64,000 nucleotides of DNA from Tetracentron sinense. Taxonomy: Eukaryota > Streptophyta > Magnoliopsida > Trochodendrales > Trochodendraceae. Every line of letters begins with the position of its first letter. Position 1 is the stretch's first letter. The translations under genes and the position numbers were made by a program. The stretch covers positions 1 through 64,000 of the forward strand of contig JABCRI010001456.1 in the NCBI GenBank assembly GCA_015143295.1, read 5' to 3'. Shown here piece after piece: positions 10,641-21,779 of this stretch. The notes under the pieces were generated by a model, which saw only the letters and a program-made list of their open reading frames with translations, was not told the origin of the DNA and ran no database searches.

Positions 10641-12200
10641 TGATGTAGGACAATGCAATGGCCTAAAATCTAATGAGCTGAGATCAAGATTGGATTAACA
10701 ATAATAATGAAAATCAAAAAATAGCAATCTTATCACAAATAATTATCTAGAAAATTCAAGAAAGCAATTTTATACGAATTCGAGGCCACGTCACAAACCT
10801 ACAAATACGGCCCTCGGTTATATCTATGAGGGTGGAATTCCATGTTTCCACTAGCTTGGGGATTAGCTCTCAATTCAATGTAGGTTTTCAAACCTTTTCT
10901 AGGGTTTTGAAATTGAATTAGGGTTTAGGCATGGCTATTTTAGAGTTTTTCAATTTGTAGAATTCTATAACAGCAGTAGAAAAAGGATTAAATGGATGAA
11001 ACAGTCATGGGGGCAGGTTTACAGAAATGGAAAAAGGCTGGGAAAGGTTTATATGGCTGTTGGGGAATTGGGACAACAAAGTCTAGGGCTGTTGAAGGGT
11101 GTAGCAATAGGTATGGGGTGTAGGGGACTTGGGACAGCAATAGCAATTGTAAAATTTAGGGGTTAGGGTTTATGGGGTTACTGTTTTAGGGTTTAGGAAT
11201 TAGGGGAATGATGGTGATGCAATATTGATGGGGGAATATTACTGAAACAGCACTAAAATAGGTTCGTGGCAGTCAATGGAATAAGGGAAAAGGATAGAAT
11301 CTGGAAAGGAAGGGTTAGGGCCGTGGCAGTCAATGGAATAAGGCTGGGGATGGGTCTGCAGGTGGCTGGCAGCAAGGTAGGGGTTGAGGATAGGCTAGGG
11401 TTTGGTTGGATATAGGTTCTTGCAAGGGGAAAAGGATATAGGTTTCATAAATTAGGGTTTCAATGAGAATACAAAAAATCAAAAAGAATCAATTGAAAAG
11501 TAGATCAATAACATACCTTAGATCTTTGGGAATCACTCCCATGACATCACACCAAACATCCTTTGGGAATCACTCTCATGGCATCACACTAAATCCAATC
11601 ACTGGAAAATATTCAAAAGCACTTTCTTTCCTTCATAAATTCATTAACTAAAAATTTACAGCAGAAATTAAGTTTAAATAGATGCAAACCCTACTTGTTT
11701 AAAGACTAAAATGTTCGAACTATTAAAAAGACTAAAATAACCCGATACTAATGAATTGTTTCCTCCCTAACTAAAAGTCCAATCCACTGGGCTTTAAAAA
11801 CTATGCTAAATCAGCCTATATGCATACCTTCCCAATGTGGGCTCTTCTTAATGATCAATGTGTGCATATGAGGTCTTCAATACTCCAAAGCATCTATCCA
11901 TAGTGACATGGGGGCCTTCTTCTTCTTCCGCTGCCTATGCTAAACTTTAAACTCTTTTTGATGCTGGATGTCCGTATCAACTATTAATGCAGGGGCATTT
12001 TCACACCGGGCTCGAGTGGGACAACCTGCGTGAAGTGGGGGCACACTCTGGGTGGGGGTGGCTTGTGTAACATGGCCCCATGAGGGGGGTTCAGCCGAGA
12101 GCCTGGATTTGGGTTATAAGATAAAGTAATTTAATCTTCCAGCTCTCTACTAGTCGCGGCTTTTGGGAGAATTGGTTAGATTTCCTGCGTCAAAGTGGTA
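10641..12200. mobile_element. 1.56-kb insertion inside the LINE-A endonuclease
   Basis: The sequence between the two 25-bp duplicates is foreign to the LINE. It begins tgatgtaggacaatgcaatg and ends gcgtcaaagtggta. It contains ttagggttt-rich text around 10900-11240, two copies of a gtggcagtcaatggaataag unit (about 11270 and 11325), and a G/C-rich right end. No protein frame longer than about 60 codons is convincing. The long flanking duplication points to target-primed integration (a non-autonomous retroposon), but I cannot name the family. Confidence 0.6.
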
Positions 12201-12550
12201 TCACCAAATACGTCCATAATAATTCCCTTTCCACCCTCAGGTTGGACCCATAAACAAAATAAACTAAAAAATGGGAGGTTACCCCTTTCGCCTCAACTAA
12301 CAAATAGGTAGACTGCTTAGTTTGACAAATGGGATCAACCTTCATAATCGCCTCATCCTATAGCACCCAAATACGATCGTCACAAAATCCTCAACCTCTA
12401 AAAAGCCTGTTCTAAATCATTTCCTTTCTGATCATCATAACTTTGGTTTCAATTAATCCCACTATCGCGACCTTGTTCTTTAACACAAAGTCTCTAACGT
12501 CCTTTTGCCTGACAGGCCCATTCAAGCCCCTCACATTCCAACAACTGATC
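12201..12550 (-). pseudogene. LINE-A endonuclease, N-terminal part
   Basis: It reads C-W-N-V-R-G-L-N-G-P-V-R-Q-K-D-V-R-D-F-V and then V-G-L-I-E-T-K-V. This is the start of the APE-type endonuclease with its N and the catalytic Glu of L-I-E-T-K. Further on come R-I-W-V and V-Y-G-S-N-L-R-V-E-R-E-L-L-W, with stops between. The reading resumes at 10640 on the far side of the insertion. Confidence 0.82.
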
Positions 12551-13170
12551 GACATCAACGAAGAAAGATTAGATGGTCTCCTCTCGGCCTAGCACCAAGG
12601 CCAACATTCTCAATCACTGTTGAACCCTTCGTCAGCCTAGGCTTCTCCAAAATAGAGGCAATAAACCTAAGAACCACAAATGCTGACTACTGCCAAGTCT
12701 CGCCCCTTTACCTCCAGTTCCTTCACGATGGTTGTGCCCACAAATGGTAGGATTTCGATCCTTCCTGCCCACTCCATAGAGTCCTCAATCCGCTTTGACG
12801 TTTCTGCCTGCATGGTGCCTTTGCTTTCAAAAGTAGCAAGCCTGATAGCTCTAAGGCTCCCACTCTCCCAATGTCAGAATTAGATTTCATTGGTGATTGA
12901 GCCTTCTTAAATGCAGGAACTACTTCCCAATCCCCATCTCCTCATTGCACGTTGACTAACGTTGCTTGGCTGCTCAGGGACATCGGGCACGCTAGTGTCT
13001 TCCACGGCCGAGACACCCTCCCCCGAGCCATCCTGAGCTGGAACGGTCAGCTCCCACCACAACTTAGGAATACTTGAAGATCCCCTGCTGCTAGGAGACC
13101 TCTTACTGCGGTTGCAGCCTCGACCAAAGGGATGCTTACTCGAAGCCCGCTAATTCGGCATCGATCTCCT

Positions 13171-13253
13171 GCAATGATCACTAACATGCCCAAACACTTT
13201 GCACCCCTCACACCTCAGTGACTTCCAGTCATATTCTAGCTTCATTGTGATAT
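13171..13253 (-). pseudogene. LINE-A ORF1 zinc knuckle
   Basis: The minus strand encodes I-T-M-K-L-E-Y-D-W-K-S-L-R-C-E-G-C-K-V-F followed by G-H-V-S-D-H-C. This is a perfect C-x2-C-x4-H-x4-C knuckle preceded by the V/L-E-Y-x-W lead-in typical of plant LINE ORF1 (zf-CCHC_4). It is separated from the DUF4283 half by LINE-B. Confidence 0.8.
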
Positions 13254-13261
13254 CCTCCTCT

Positions 13262-14050
13262 CTTTTTTTGATTAGTAATTAAGCAATAATATGTGAGAGA
13301 AGCAAAATGAACAAGTACATGAGGGCAAAAGAAGAAAGAGTTTACAAGCACATAAACTCAAGCTCATATGACATGCATGACTTCCTAGCCCGCCTTCACC
13401 GGGAGCGTGAAGATCATACAGCACTGCCCTAATCTCCTCCCCTGCACTTCGAAGACCTGCCCATTCGAATACAACCGACCGGATGCGCTTACATTTGCAC
13501 TCACAAATGCGAGAATGGGACGATGAAGTGTCCTCAAAAACTCTGAAGTTTCTCTCTTTCCATATCATCCATGATATGGCTCCAGGGAGAACCACCCAAA
13601 GTACCTCGCAAGCCCCAACCACACTAACCAGAGACCAACTAGATAAGAAGTTGTAAAAGGAAAAGGGAAAGACTCAGTCCACTCCCATGTAGAAAAGGAA
13701 ATAGCCCAATATACCAAACTCAATAGGACAGTGGAACAACAAATAGTCCAGGGACTCTTCCGCTTGGAGACACATATAGCACCGGTTAGCCAACTGCCAC
13801 CCTCTTTGTTGTATGTGATCACATGTGAGAATCTTATTCAATGATGCATTCCAGAGGAAGAAAGAGACCTTAGAATGAATTCTTGGATTCCACACAATCC
13901 GATGAGGAAACGGACTTGAGGGTACTGGTCCAAGTGACTATAAAAGTGATCTTCCTCGGAAATAACCATGGTTGCTTCCAGACCAAACCCTGCTAGAGTG
14001 CTATCCCTACTTTTAGGAGATGGGAAAAAGGGGCTGATGCGTGCCAACAA
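13262..14050 (-). mobile_element. LINE-B, 5'-truncated LINE inserted in LINE-A ORF1
   Basis: The minus strand encodes the whole zf-RVT end of a second LINE: W-N-P-R-I-H-S-K-V-S-F-F-L-W-N-A, I-L-T-C-D-H-I-Q-Q-R-G-W, N-R-C-Y-M-C, E-S-L-D-Y-L-L-F-H-C-P, then L-P-G-A-I-S-W-M-I-W-K-E-R-N. It ends at about 13265 in TAATCAAAAAAA. It lies between the DUF4283 and zinc-knuckle halves of LINE-A ORF1, so it inserted there later. I could not resolve its target duplication. Confidence 0.78.
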
Positions 14051-14091
14051 TCACAACACTTCATCCATTTCTCAACCATTTAAATCACTTC

Positions 14092-14472
14092 TCAACTTCG
14101 GACACCACACCAACCCCTCTCCCTGCCGCTCATAATAGTCCCCTCATTATAACAACAAAGCTTAATATCATCAGGCAACTGCTTTCCTGCCTGTACTTCA
14201 ACAAAAATCTTTGCAAAGCTAAGGCACGATTTTTCCATAGTCTGCTTGTCTACACAAATAGGAGTTCCAAACACACTCCCTGCCGCACTGAGATAGGAAC
14301 ATTTCCACATATACAAAGGCAAGTTATAAATTTTAACCCAAAGGGGCACCGAAGAAAATTCAATCTTTTCTGATCGCATTTTGCGATCCCATTCCTGCAG
14401 AACAAGCATTGACGATCGCACTCTCCAAGGTCCATCCTTGAGAATGCTCAATTTGTCTTCTGCACAATTCAA
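14092..14472 (-). pseudogene. LINE-A ORF1 DUF4283-like domain
   Basis: This 126-codon frame reads L-K-D-G-P-W-R-V-R-S-S-M-L-V-L-Q-E-W-D, then V-P-L-W-V-K-I-Y-N-L-P-L, then G-T-P-I-C-V-D and F-A-K-I-F-V-E-V. This is the DUF4283 pattern (GPWxVxxxxLxLxxW, VPLWVxIxNLP, GxPIxxD, ARIxVEV) of plant LINE ORF1 nucleic-acid-binding proteins. Confidence 0.83.
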
Positions 14473-14779
14473 CTTGAAGATGAAAAACCATTCTCCAATC
14501 CAAAACCTTCAGATCACCTTTAACTTTACATAACCTGAGAAAGCGAGTTCTTAACCACCTGGAACGAGCATAGTAACAAAGCTCTCCGAATTTTTGAAAG
14601 ATTAGCGAATTATTTGCGAATTGTAGGTGTGTCGGATTATTCTCTATATTATTCACGAATTTTAGGTTTGCCGAATTATCTGCGAATTATTCCTGAATTA
14701 TTATCGATTTATTCGCGAATTTCTCAATAATTTGTTTAGTTCGACAAAGAAACTGCTTATTTTATATATAATTTAATCA

Positions 14780-14780
14780 A

Positions 14781-14822
<42 letters not shown>
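14780..14822. repeat. (ATT)n microsatellite
   Basis: About fourteen uninterrupted ATT units lie in an AT-rich stretch with several gcgaattatt repeats just to the left (14600-14720). Confidence 0.95.
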
Positions 14823-15971
14823 TCTTGGATTTTTTTGAACTTGACCCTTGCTGAATTATTCCCGAACCTCCGACTTTGTCGCTATGAGAACAGGGGGCCG
14901 GGCCCGACGACAAAACCCACCAAAGAGCAGGTCCATTCAGCGGTATCTTAGAGATTTCGAGCTCGGATCTTTGCAATACCAAACGACCTTCTTCCCTAGA
15001 ACTACAAAGCTAAGAGATGCCCCATCATCCCCAAAGCCCCTGTATGCTCAAATAGGTTCCTCCAACCAGGAACGCTCCCAGAAGAGCCCTCAACAAGGCC
15101 TCCGACCAACCAACCACCAAAGGTACCCAGCATACTCCTTGAGTCATCAACCACGTTGGTAACCATAGTTGGACCCACCCAAACGGTGGGAAAAGAAAAA
15201 ACTGCACTGCTCAGAACATGGGAAGCAATACTAACCCACGTGACTTCTCGTTGCCTAACATTGGAGCCACGTAGAGAGGGGAGGAGCCCGCTTACCTACC
15301 GTATTCAGCAAGAACCAAGGCAACCCATCCCCACCAAGACTCCAGTAGGATGTCGGCGAAAAGACCAACAAGGTATTGGAAGACAAAGAAAAGAGAAGAA
15401 ACCAGATAGGTTAAAGGAACCAAGTCCACAAGAGAACTGGAACCCATAAGAGAACCATTAACAAAATGCTAACTGGAAGAGGTAAAGCACCCTCGAACAG
15501 CCTGCCACACACACCAGAAAGAACCTCCAAATAAGGCAAGAACGAGAAACTTCAAGCCTACGAATTCCACACAAAACTCACTCATATGCAATTGAGAATT
15601 GAAATTCTTCAACTTAAATTATTTAATTTAAGAGGGCAAAACTTTCGAGCAAAGCTAGTTTCCCTATGGACAAATACAAGGATTTTCATCATGCCAATCT
15701 CCTCTGGAATCTCTATAACTGGGTCCCAAACTGCTTTATTCTTGAAACCAGATCCCAATGGCAACTCAAGATATGAGACTGGGAAAGCACCAACTTACAA
15801 CCTAACATTGCGCAATTATGGTAGATTCGAAACCTCCCCCACTCCAAAGATCTCACTCTTGCCTAGGTTAACTCAAAAATCAAACACTACTTTGAAACAT
15901 CTAAAGAGATACCTCATATAGGCTCATTGAGAGCTTCAGGCATTTTAAGACACCAAAGTGTCGTTGGCAAA

Positions 15972-16304
15972 CTATAAATGTGAAATGAATAAACCTTCCC
16001 TTCCAATGGAGAAACCCTCTATACTCGATATTGTTGCCCTACTGATCATCCCACTAAACACCTCAGTGATCCTGATGAAGTGGAAAGGAGAGAGCAGATC
16101 GCCTTGACGCAAGCCTCTGGAACTCTTGACGTAACCTATAGGGCTACCATTAATCAAGATGGAGGACACAAATGAGAAAAAGACTCGCATCCAATGTCTC
16201 CGCTTGAATCTACCCATTATGTACTCTGGACATGACCAATACACATGATTATAGGTTTTCTCCAAATGTATTTCACACACAACCCCCGGAGAGTGACTTA
16301 TCAT
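15972..16304 (-). mobile_element. LINE reverse-transcriptase fragment
   Basis: It encodes E-I-H-L-E-K-T-Y-N-H-V-Y-W, I-L-I-N-G-S-P-I-G-Y-V-K-S-S-R-G-L-R-Q-G-D and L-S-P-F-H-F. These match RT motifs A and B of an L1-like LINE (KxDLEKAYDxVxW, INGxPxGxFxxSRGLRQGDPLSP). The first catalytic Asp has become Asn or His in this copy. It may belong to LINE-B or to a third element. Confidence 0.8.
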
Positions 16305-17285
16305 TTCGTCTATTCACTCATTGGCTACTAAAATACCACAAGGATCTTTCTACGACTCACAAACACACCTTGGGGAGGACAAGAGATGGAGGGCAATACT
16401 AGCCTAAGTCTAGATGCTAAGACTTTCGTATTTTGTACACACTATCCACCAAACTTCTTGGGCAAAAAATCTTTAAGGTCCTGAGCATTCCATTTCTTTA
16501 AAATTAACACTAGAAAGGTGTTGTTTAATACCAGAACGAAGCCCTCAGGTCTATGCAACATTTTTTGTAAACTACTATATGTAATACATCAAAGGTTTTA
16601 TCGATAATTCTTACTTATTGTGGAGAGGCTCTGCTTGAACAAGGCGATTCTAATACATGATACTATTTTTAACTTAGTAGCAATCCCAACCAATGTCTTT
16701 CGTCTTAATATAGTTCATAAATGCTAACCTTTTTTCTTTTTTCTGTTTTTTGTAGCTAAATAAGCTTTACATCTAGATTGGATCAATGGGATTGTCTGAC
16801 TGGTACAACTTTTGTAGATTAGGCAACCCACAAACTGAATTGTTTGGATCAATGAGAGTAGGTGGGTCACTTCTTCCTTAGGTGGTGGAAATCTCAATTA
16901 TATGCAACACAAACAATTGCCACATATAAACTTTTACATGTATGGTTTAAAATGCATATTGTCTACTTATTTCTTTTTTCCTGTTATCAGTCAATTGAGA
17001 TTTGTTAGAGAAAATTGGGGGACATTCCCCATGTAAAACAAAATCCTATAACCATGCCCTTTAGCAAGAAGATATGCAACCCAATTATTATCTACTTGAA
17101 TGTACCACTTTTTCATTAGTACTAATTTCTAGTTAGCTCAGGCAGTGGCAGTTCCGATCAACTGTTTACAGCAGATGACCTTAGAACAAGAGAATTATCA
17201 GGGATGATAGACTACAAACTTGTAATACAACACAAAATTCGCTCCTAACATAGGATGACATCAACACTAAATTTTGGTTATTGCT
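16305..17285. other. Intronic stretch without recognisable features
   Basis: This part of TRS120 intron 1 holds no open frame with family similarity and no repeat structure that I could resolve. Confidence 0.5.
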
Positions 17286-17289
17286 TTGG

Positions 17290-17392
17290 TTTCCCTTACG
17301 TTTTCTTGAGTTTATACTCTTGTAAACTCTTGCTTTTGTAGCTCTTTTAACTAATATATTGCTCTGATTATCGATAAACAAAAAAAAGACTT
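17290..17392 (+). mobile_element. LINE 3' tail
   Basis: The text gtaaactcttgcttttgtag, then ctaatatattgctctgatta and a final tcgat-like word plus A-run closely parallels the LINE tail at 4823-4950. It is a few hundred bases downstream (in gene direction) of TRS120 exon 1. Only the 3' UTR is recognisable. Confidence 0.5.
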
Positions 17393-17555
17393 CAAATTTA
17401 ATCGAAATTCCCATACCCAAAAGAAATCCATTTCAATCTCCTGTTTTGGATCAATTCAATCACTTTACTTGACAGCACTACTCAAATCCGTCCTACAATT
17501 TCAGATAAACAACAACAAATGGGGGAAAAAAAGAACGGAGTAAATGGAAACAGAC

Positions 17556-17966
17556 CTGGGAATCGCCGGGACAAAACGCAAAGCAGAACTTGACGAGAGC
17601 CGAAGTGTAACCCTTGCAGGCGACGGAGAACTGGTCGGAGACGAGATCGAGATCCGGCGAAGAAGGGCAGTGGCAGAGACCGATGACGGCGAGGATCTTA
17701 CGGTTGGGCTGGAAATCCTCCCAGGGGCTAGGAGGGGATCCACCAAGCATGAACTTGAATCGGAGGGAGCCATTGTCCCAAGGCTGGTGAGCAAAGGGGC
17801 TCTTCTGGTGCTCTGTGTAGAATGAGCTGATCGCCGAGAGATCGACCTTGCGGTGGCGGACCAGCATCGACACGTAGTCCCTCAGCTGCGGCTGCGGAAT
17901 TGGTCCAATCGGAATTACGGCAATTCTGATCATGCATTCGCTCTCGATGCTCACGTCCGGCTCCAT
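17556..17966 (-). CDS. TRS120: TRS120 (TRAPP II complex subunit), exon 1
   Basis: The 137 codons from the ATG at 17966 begin M-E-P-D-V-S-I-E and contain I-S-S-F-Y-T-E-H-Q-K-S-P-F, G-S-L-R-F-K-F, S-P-P-S-P-W-E-D-F-Q and L-C-H-C-P-S-S-P-D-L-D. These are near-identical to the N-terminus of plant TRS120 (the TRAPPC9 homologue). In Arabidopsis this protein is a TRAPP II subunit acting as a tether at the trans-Golgi network, needed for cell-plate assembly and polarity. The exon is intact, ends D-S-Q, and has a GT donor at 17555-17554 (CCCAG|GTCTG), phase 0. The next exon is 13.6 kb away at 3942. Exons 2 and 3 carry indels, so whether this copy is functional is unsettled. Confidence 0.93.
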
Positions 17967-18300
17967 TGCCGGTAGCCGGAGATTAGGGATTTGCTGTGGA
18001 TCGAACGGCGATGGACGGAGGGCAGTTCGGAGGAGTTCTCAGGTGGTGTTCATCGGATCAATGGCTGCAAGATACAGAAGGGGAGATCAGAGATGACAAA
18101 TAGAATTTGGGGGGGGTTGGTTTGGTTTTTTTGGAATTTGGAGGGGTATATTCGTCTAATGGGGGGGAAAAAGAGAACTTCCGCCAGGCTAGAAGGCCCA
18201 GAAACATGGGACTGGCAGCGTGATGGATCCTCTTGGTCTGGTCCTAGCCAGACCAAAAGCGTCTGGCCTCACTCACAATGCCTTTTAACTGTCCTTTCAA
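17967..18300 (-). promoter_or_regulatory. Upstream region of TRS120
   Basis: This is the 5' flank of the TRS120 start codon, more GC-rich than its surroundings. I see no clear TATA box, which is common for plant housekeeping genes. The left part overlaps plus-strand frames that are shadows only. Part of the distal flank (ggcctcactcacaatgcc) resembles a word at about 58337, so repeat sequence reaches close to the gene. Confidence 0.4.
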
Positions 18301-18891
18301 ACCCTAGTTAAAAAAAGTTCACCCTCGTGGCTAAATTTTTTTTAATTTGTTGTTTTAAAAACTAAAGGTACAAGTTGAACCTCAAGGTCAGTGAATCTTA
18401 AGCACAGTTAAAGAGTGCCATAAGGGACACATGTCAAACTTTGTAGCGAGATGGATCAAATCCCATTCCTCGGGTTCGCTACACATTTGACACGGTATGT
18501 TTTTTTTTTGGGTTAAGGAGATGGTATGCTCTCCTTTAAAAAAATGGAGGATTTTCCTCCTCAATCACACTGTTGCCTCCACGTGTCCTAAGAATCTATT
18601 TCAGATTTGCATTAACCCTAACCCCAGTGATTATTAAAGACCATGATTATAGGGTGCTGTTAGGCATTTTTGTATTTTATTTTTTACTTTCAATTTTCAA
18701 CAAGTTTAATAGTTGCACCCTAGCCCTTAACTCATTGTTATGAGCCTCTTTACTGTTATATGGTCAGTAAAAACTGAATTTACAATTTTCCTTTTGTCTC
18801 TTATTGTGTATCATGCCCTATGCATTGGTATGATTTTCTTAGTGTTTTAACTTTTTTGTCTCTCTACCCTCATTATGTATGTTCATAAAAA
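18301..18891. other. Intergenic, no gene seen
   Basis: AT-rich sequence between the TRS120 5' flank and the first Helitron; no coding or repeat structure is supported. Confidence 0.5.
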
Positions 18892-20531
18892 CTGGCAAAA
18901 GCCCCGTGCACGGGTATTGAAAGTGAAAAAAAATGAATAAACGAAAAATATAATGAGAAAATTAAAAATATATGATAAAAAGGAATAAAAATAAAATATA
19001 AGAAAAGTGATGATAGTTTAATTATCTTGTGATATTTTTTATATGTATCCTATTAAAAATAGTCAATGTAATCATTTAAAAATTCATAATTTTATATTAT
19101 ATATAAATTTTTATCTCATTGTTATATAATTTCAATAAAGTTTGTATCATTATAAAAAAAAAATTATCTCATCTCATCTAAAAATTCAATGTGTCAAAAT
19201 TATTTAAAAGTTTTAAAGATAATGATATTTCTTCTAAATAAATAAGTTATTTAAATAATTAGTTTTTTTAAAAAAAATTTACATAAAAGAGAAGATGTTA
19301 ATCTCTTCCTGTTCTTTAGCCCGAAACAACATCTAGTTAATTTTTTTTTAGTGGGACCCACTTTAACACTACCATTGATTTGCATAATATAACAAAATAT
19401 AAAATAAAAACAAAATAGCGATATGATGTCAAGAAACTCAATTTCTTATAGAGTATTTACTAATTATAGACTTAATATAATTAATTATAACCTAAGTAAA
19501 TCAATATAATTTATACATATATAGAGAGAGAGATTAAAGCCGGGCCATTATTTTAGGAAACATCTCTATTCGTTTATTATTGTTAATTTTTTTAGCAATT
19601 AATTGAAAGATGAAAGGTTTTAGAGGAAACCAATTAACACTTTAACACCAATGAATATCAAGAATAATTTGAATTTCATTTCATTACTCTTAATATCAAT
19701 GATAGTGTGAATCTCATTAATTTCAGTGAGAATAATCTATGCTATTTCAAATCGCTACTGTAAGAGCAATATAGAAGACCAAAATAGTGCCTAAAATACA
19801 CTAATACCCAGCCAAAGCTCCATATAGAGACTCATAAGTATAAAGGTAAGTAATGCCAAAACTAGGACCTGGCAGCTTCTGATAGCATCGAATTACCCAA
19901 AATATAGTACCTAAAAATGCACTCATGCCATAATGCACCCATACTAAAGAATTTCTCAATAGCTATCGTAAAAACAAAGATCTCAAGATTTCCACTCTAG
20001 ATGCTCCAATGTTTAGGAAAAACCTTCCTGGTGAACCATATTAACTAAAATGCACAACATGTCAAATCTTTACATGTTTGAGAATGAAAAGTATCTTATG
20101 GATTTGTCTACTATTATAGGGGATTAAGGAGAAGGTAGGCCAAGAGTTATAAAATTTGAGGATGGTAGATATTACAATTTTAATAAATTGTAATTAAAGA
20201 ATGAAAATGTGGAGGGAAGAAATAAGAGACACTTAGGCTTCTTATTTTTAATTATTTAAATGTTACAACTTAATTAGTTGTAATTAAATAGTAGAATTAG
20301 AAGAAATAATAAATATTTAATGTTACAATTTAATTAATTGTAATTACAAATTGAATGTGAGTGAGTGAAGGTGAGCATTTAACCCATTATTTAATTAGGA
20401 ATGAAAAATAATAATTAAGGGTGACGTGACATCTTCTTATTGGATCAATTAGAAGATATATGGCATGAAGCAGAATAGAGGTCAATGAGATATGTTACAT
20501 GGAATCAACCGGCATATAGTATTAGTATGGA
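18892..20531 (-). mobile_element. Helitron H1, non-autonomous
   Basis: On the minus strand the element starts TCCATACTAATACTATATGC at 20531 and ends near 18892 with a CCCGTGCACGGG palindrome followed, 9 bases on, by CCAG (degenerate CTAG). The host bases are A on the left and T on the right, as expected for insertion between A and T. The 1640 bp is AT-rich and carries no replication-helicase frame. Its 5' end matches that of H3. Confidence 0.72.
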
Positions 20532-20724
20532 TAGATATAGAAGGATATGAGAATAGAGTACCTCTTCATAAAAATAGGAAGCATATCATTTGTGTTATTT
20601 TGTGTGGCCATCCATGTGTTCTTCGTATTTAAAGGCCAGGATTTCATATACAAGTGGTTAAAACTGTTACATTTGTACAAGGAAGAGATATTGGCCTTTG
20701 AACCTTCAAGAACATATGGAAGGC

Positions 20725-21506
20725 CAGGTTCGGAGCCAGTTGGGGGCCTATGGGGGCACGTGCCCTCACTGAACTTTCAAAAACCTTTTTTTTAGGTATA
20801 GCATGGGAATGGGGTAGGTGCTACCGAACTTTAGGAAATATTTATTTTTTGAGTTGAGATCATATTTGAGTTCACACACGTGTCCCTTTTAACCCCCATT
20901 AACTATGCTTAAGATATAGTAACCCTTATGATTCAACAATCTAACCTTTGTTTTTAGAAAAAAAAGTTAATCATAAGGGTTAACCAGAGTTAAAAGGGGG
21001 GTTATATAAGTGTGATTGAACTATTCATATTAAATTAAATCACAATTGGACAGGATCCAAACTCATATTTTTTATTCTAACTTGTTTAAGAATTTAATTG
21101 GGCATACTCATGAGACAACGGGCAGTTATCCCCTAAAAAAAATTATACTATATTATTTAATATATCATAGCTATAGGGCAAGGGGGCAACTGTCTTTGGA
21201 CTTTTGAAAACAAAATATTTATTTTACATCATTTAATTTAATTATTTAACTCAGAGGTAAGGGGACAACTGTCCCGTACATAAGGAGAAACAATGTTCAT
21301 AAGATATGTACAAAACGTATGGATGAAACGAACCGAAAACTTAGTTGTCAAAAAAAAATCGGGAGCTACACCTCCCGAACCCTCTAGATCGACCCATAAT
21401 ATTTTGTACCCACCTAATTTTTCTCCACAAAATTCATCAAAAATTACTACTTTTTTCAATCAAGCATGGGTGCCCCCACTATTAGAAAATCTTGGCTGCG
21501 CCCCTA
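20725..21506. mobile_element. Non-autonomous hAT-like element
   Basis: The left end caggttcggagccag and right end ggctgcgcccctag are imperfect inverted repeats of the CAGGGGCGGAGCC type found on plant hAT elements. The 8-bp flanks tggaaggc (20717-20724) and ggaaaggc (21507-21514) agree at six positions. Sub-terminal words (gggggcac, gtgcccccac) are also inverted. It contains no transposase frame. Confidence 0.6.
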
Positions 21507-21559
21507 GGAAAGGCCACACCAAATATCACAGAGGATTTGGTTCCATAAAAATATAGGAG

Positions 21560-21775
21560 GTTATGAGAATAGAATACCTCGTTCGACCACTAGGTCGTGC
21601 TGAAGACCAGGAAGATGTTCGTGATTTTGATCCCCAACTGAAGAAATTGGTGAAGATGAGGATTTTAACGAGGACAATGATGCAAATGGAAAGGGTGAGG
21701 CTTCAGCAAATAGGAAAAGCCTTGAATTTGGTCCATCATACCAAGGATTGTCAACCACGGTGTTGATAGCTTGGC
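21560..21775 (+). pseudogene. Coding-like gene fragment, unidentified
   Basis: Two adjoining plus-strand frames look like protein: Y-L-V-R-P-L-G-R-A-E-D-Q-E-D-V-R-D-F-D-P, then, one frame over, G-E-D-E-D-F-N-E-D-N-D-A-N-G-K-G and L-E-F-G-P-S-Y-Q-G-L. The composition is acidic and gene-like, and the single frameshift suggests a captured or decayed exon. I do not recognise the family. The first words (tatgagaatagartacctc) also occur at about 20547, left of the hAT-like element. Confidence 0.35.
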
Positions 21776-21779
21776 ACAA

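Larger units (their letters stand above)
6813..14656 (-). mobile_element. LINE-A, nearly full-length L1-like element, twice interrupted
   Basis: Read right to left, the order is: ORF1 DUF4283-like domain (14472-14092), CCHC zinc knuckle (13212-13171), endonuclease N-terminus (12550-12201), endonuclease C-terminus (10640-10022), reverse transcriptase (9926-8786), connection (8683-8055), zf-RVT (8041-7754) and RNase H (7290-6813). This is the order of a plant L1-like LINE with a C-terminal RNase H. Two foreign segments interrupt it: LINE-B in ORF1 (13262-14050) and an unidentified 1.56-kb segment in the endonuclease (10641-12200). Frames carry many stops and shifts, so it is dead. It occupies TRS120 intron 1 in the gene's own orientation. 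Confidence 0.85.

Noticed and set aside
12186-12202. caaagtggtatca, resembling a tRNA-Met primer-binding site of an LTR element
   Set aside because: The match stops before the diagnostic gagc, and the following bases are duplicated LINE endonuclease codons. It is the insert boundary instead.
17501-17794. Second minus-strand and plus-strand frames over TRS120 exon 1
   Set aside because: Shadows of the TRS120 frame in GC-richer sequence; composition is Ser-rich without motifs.
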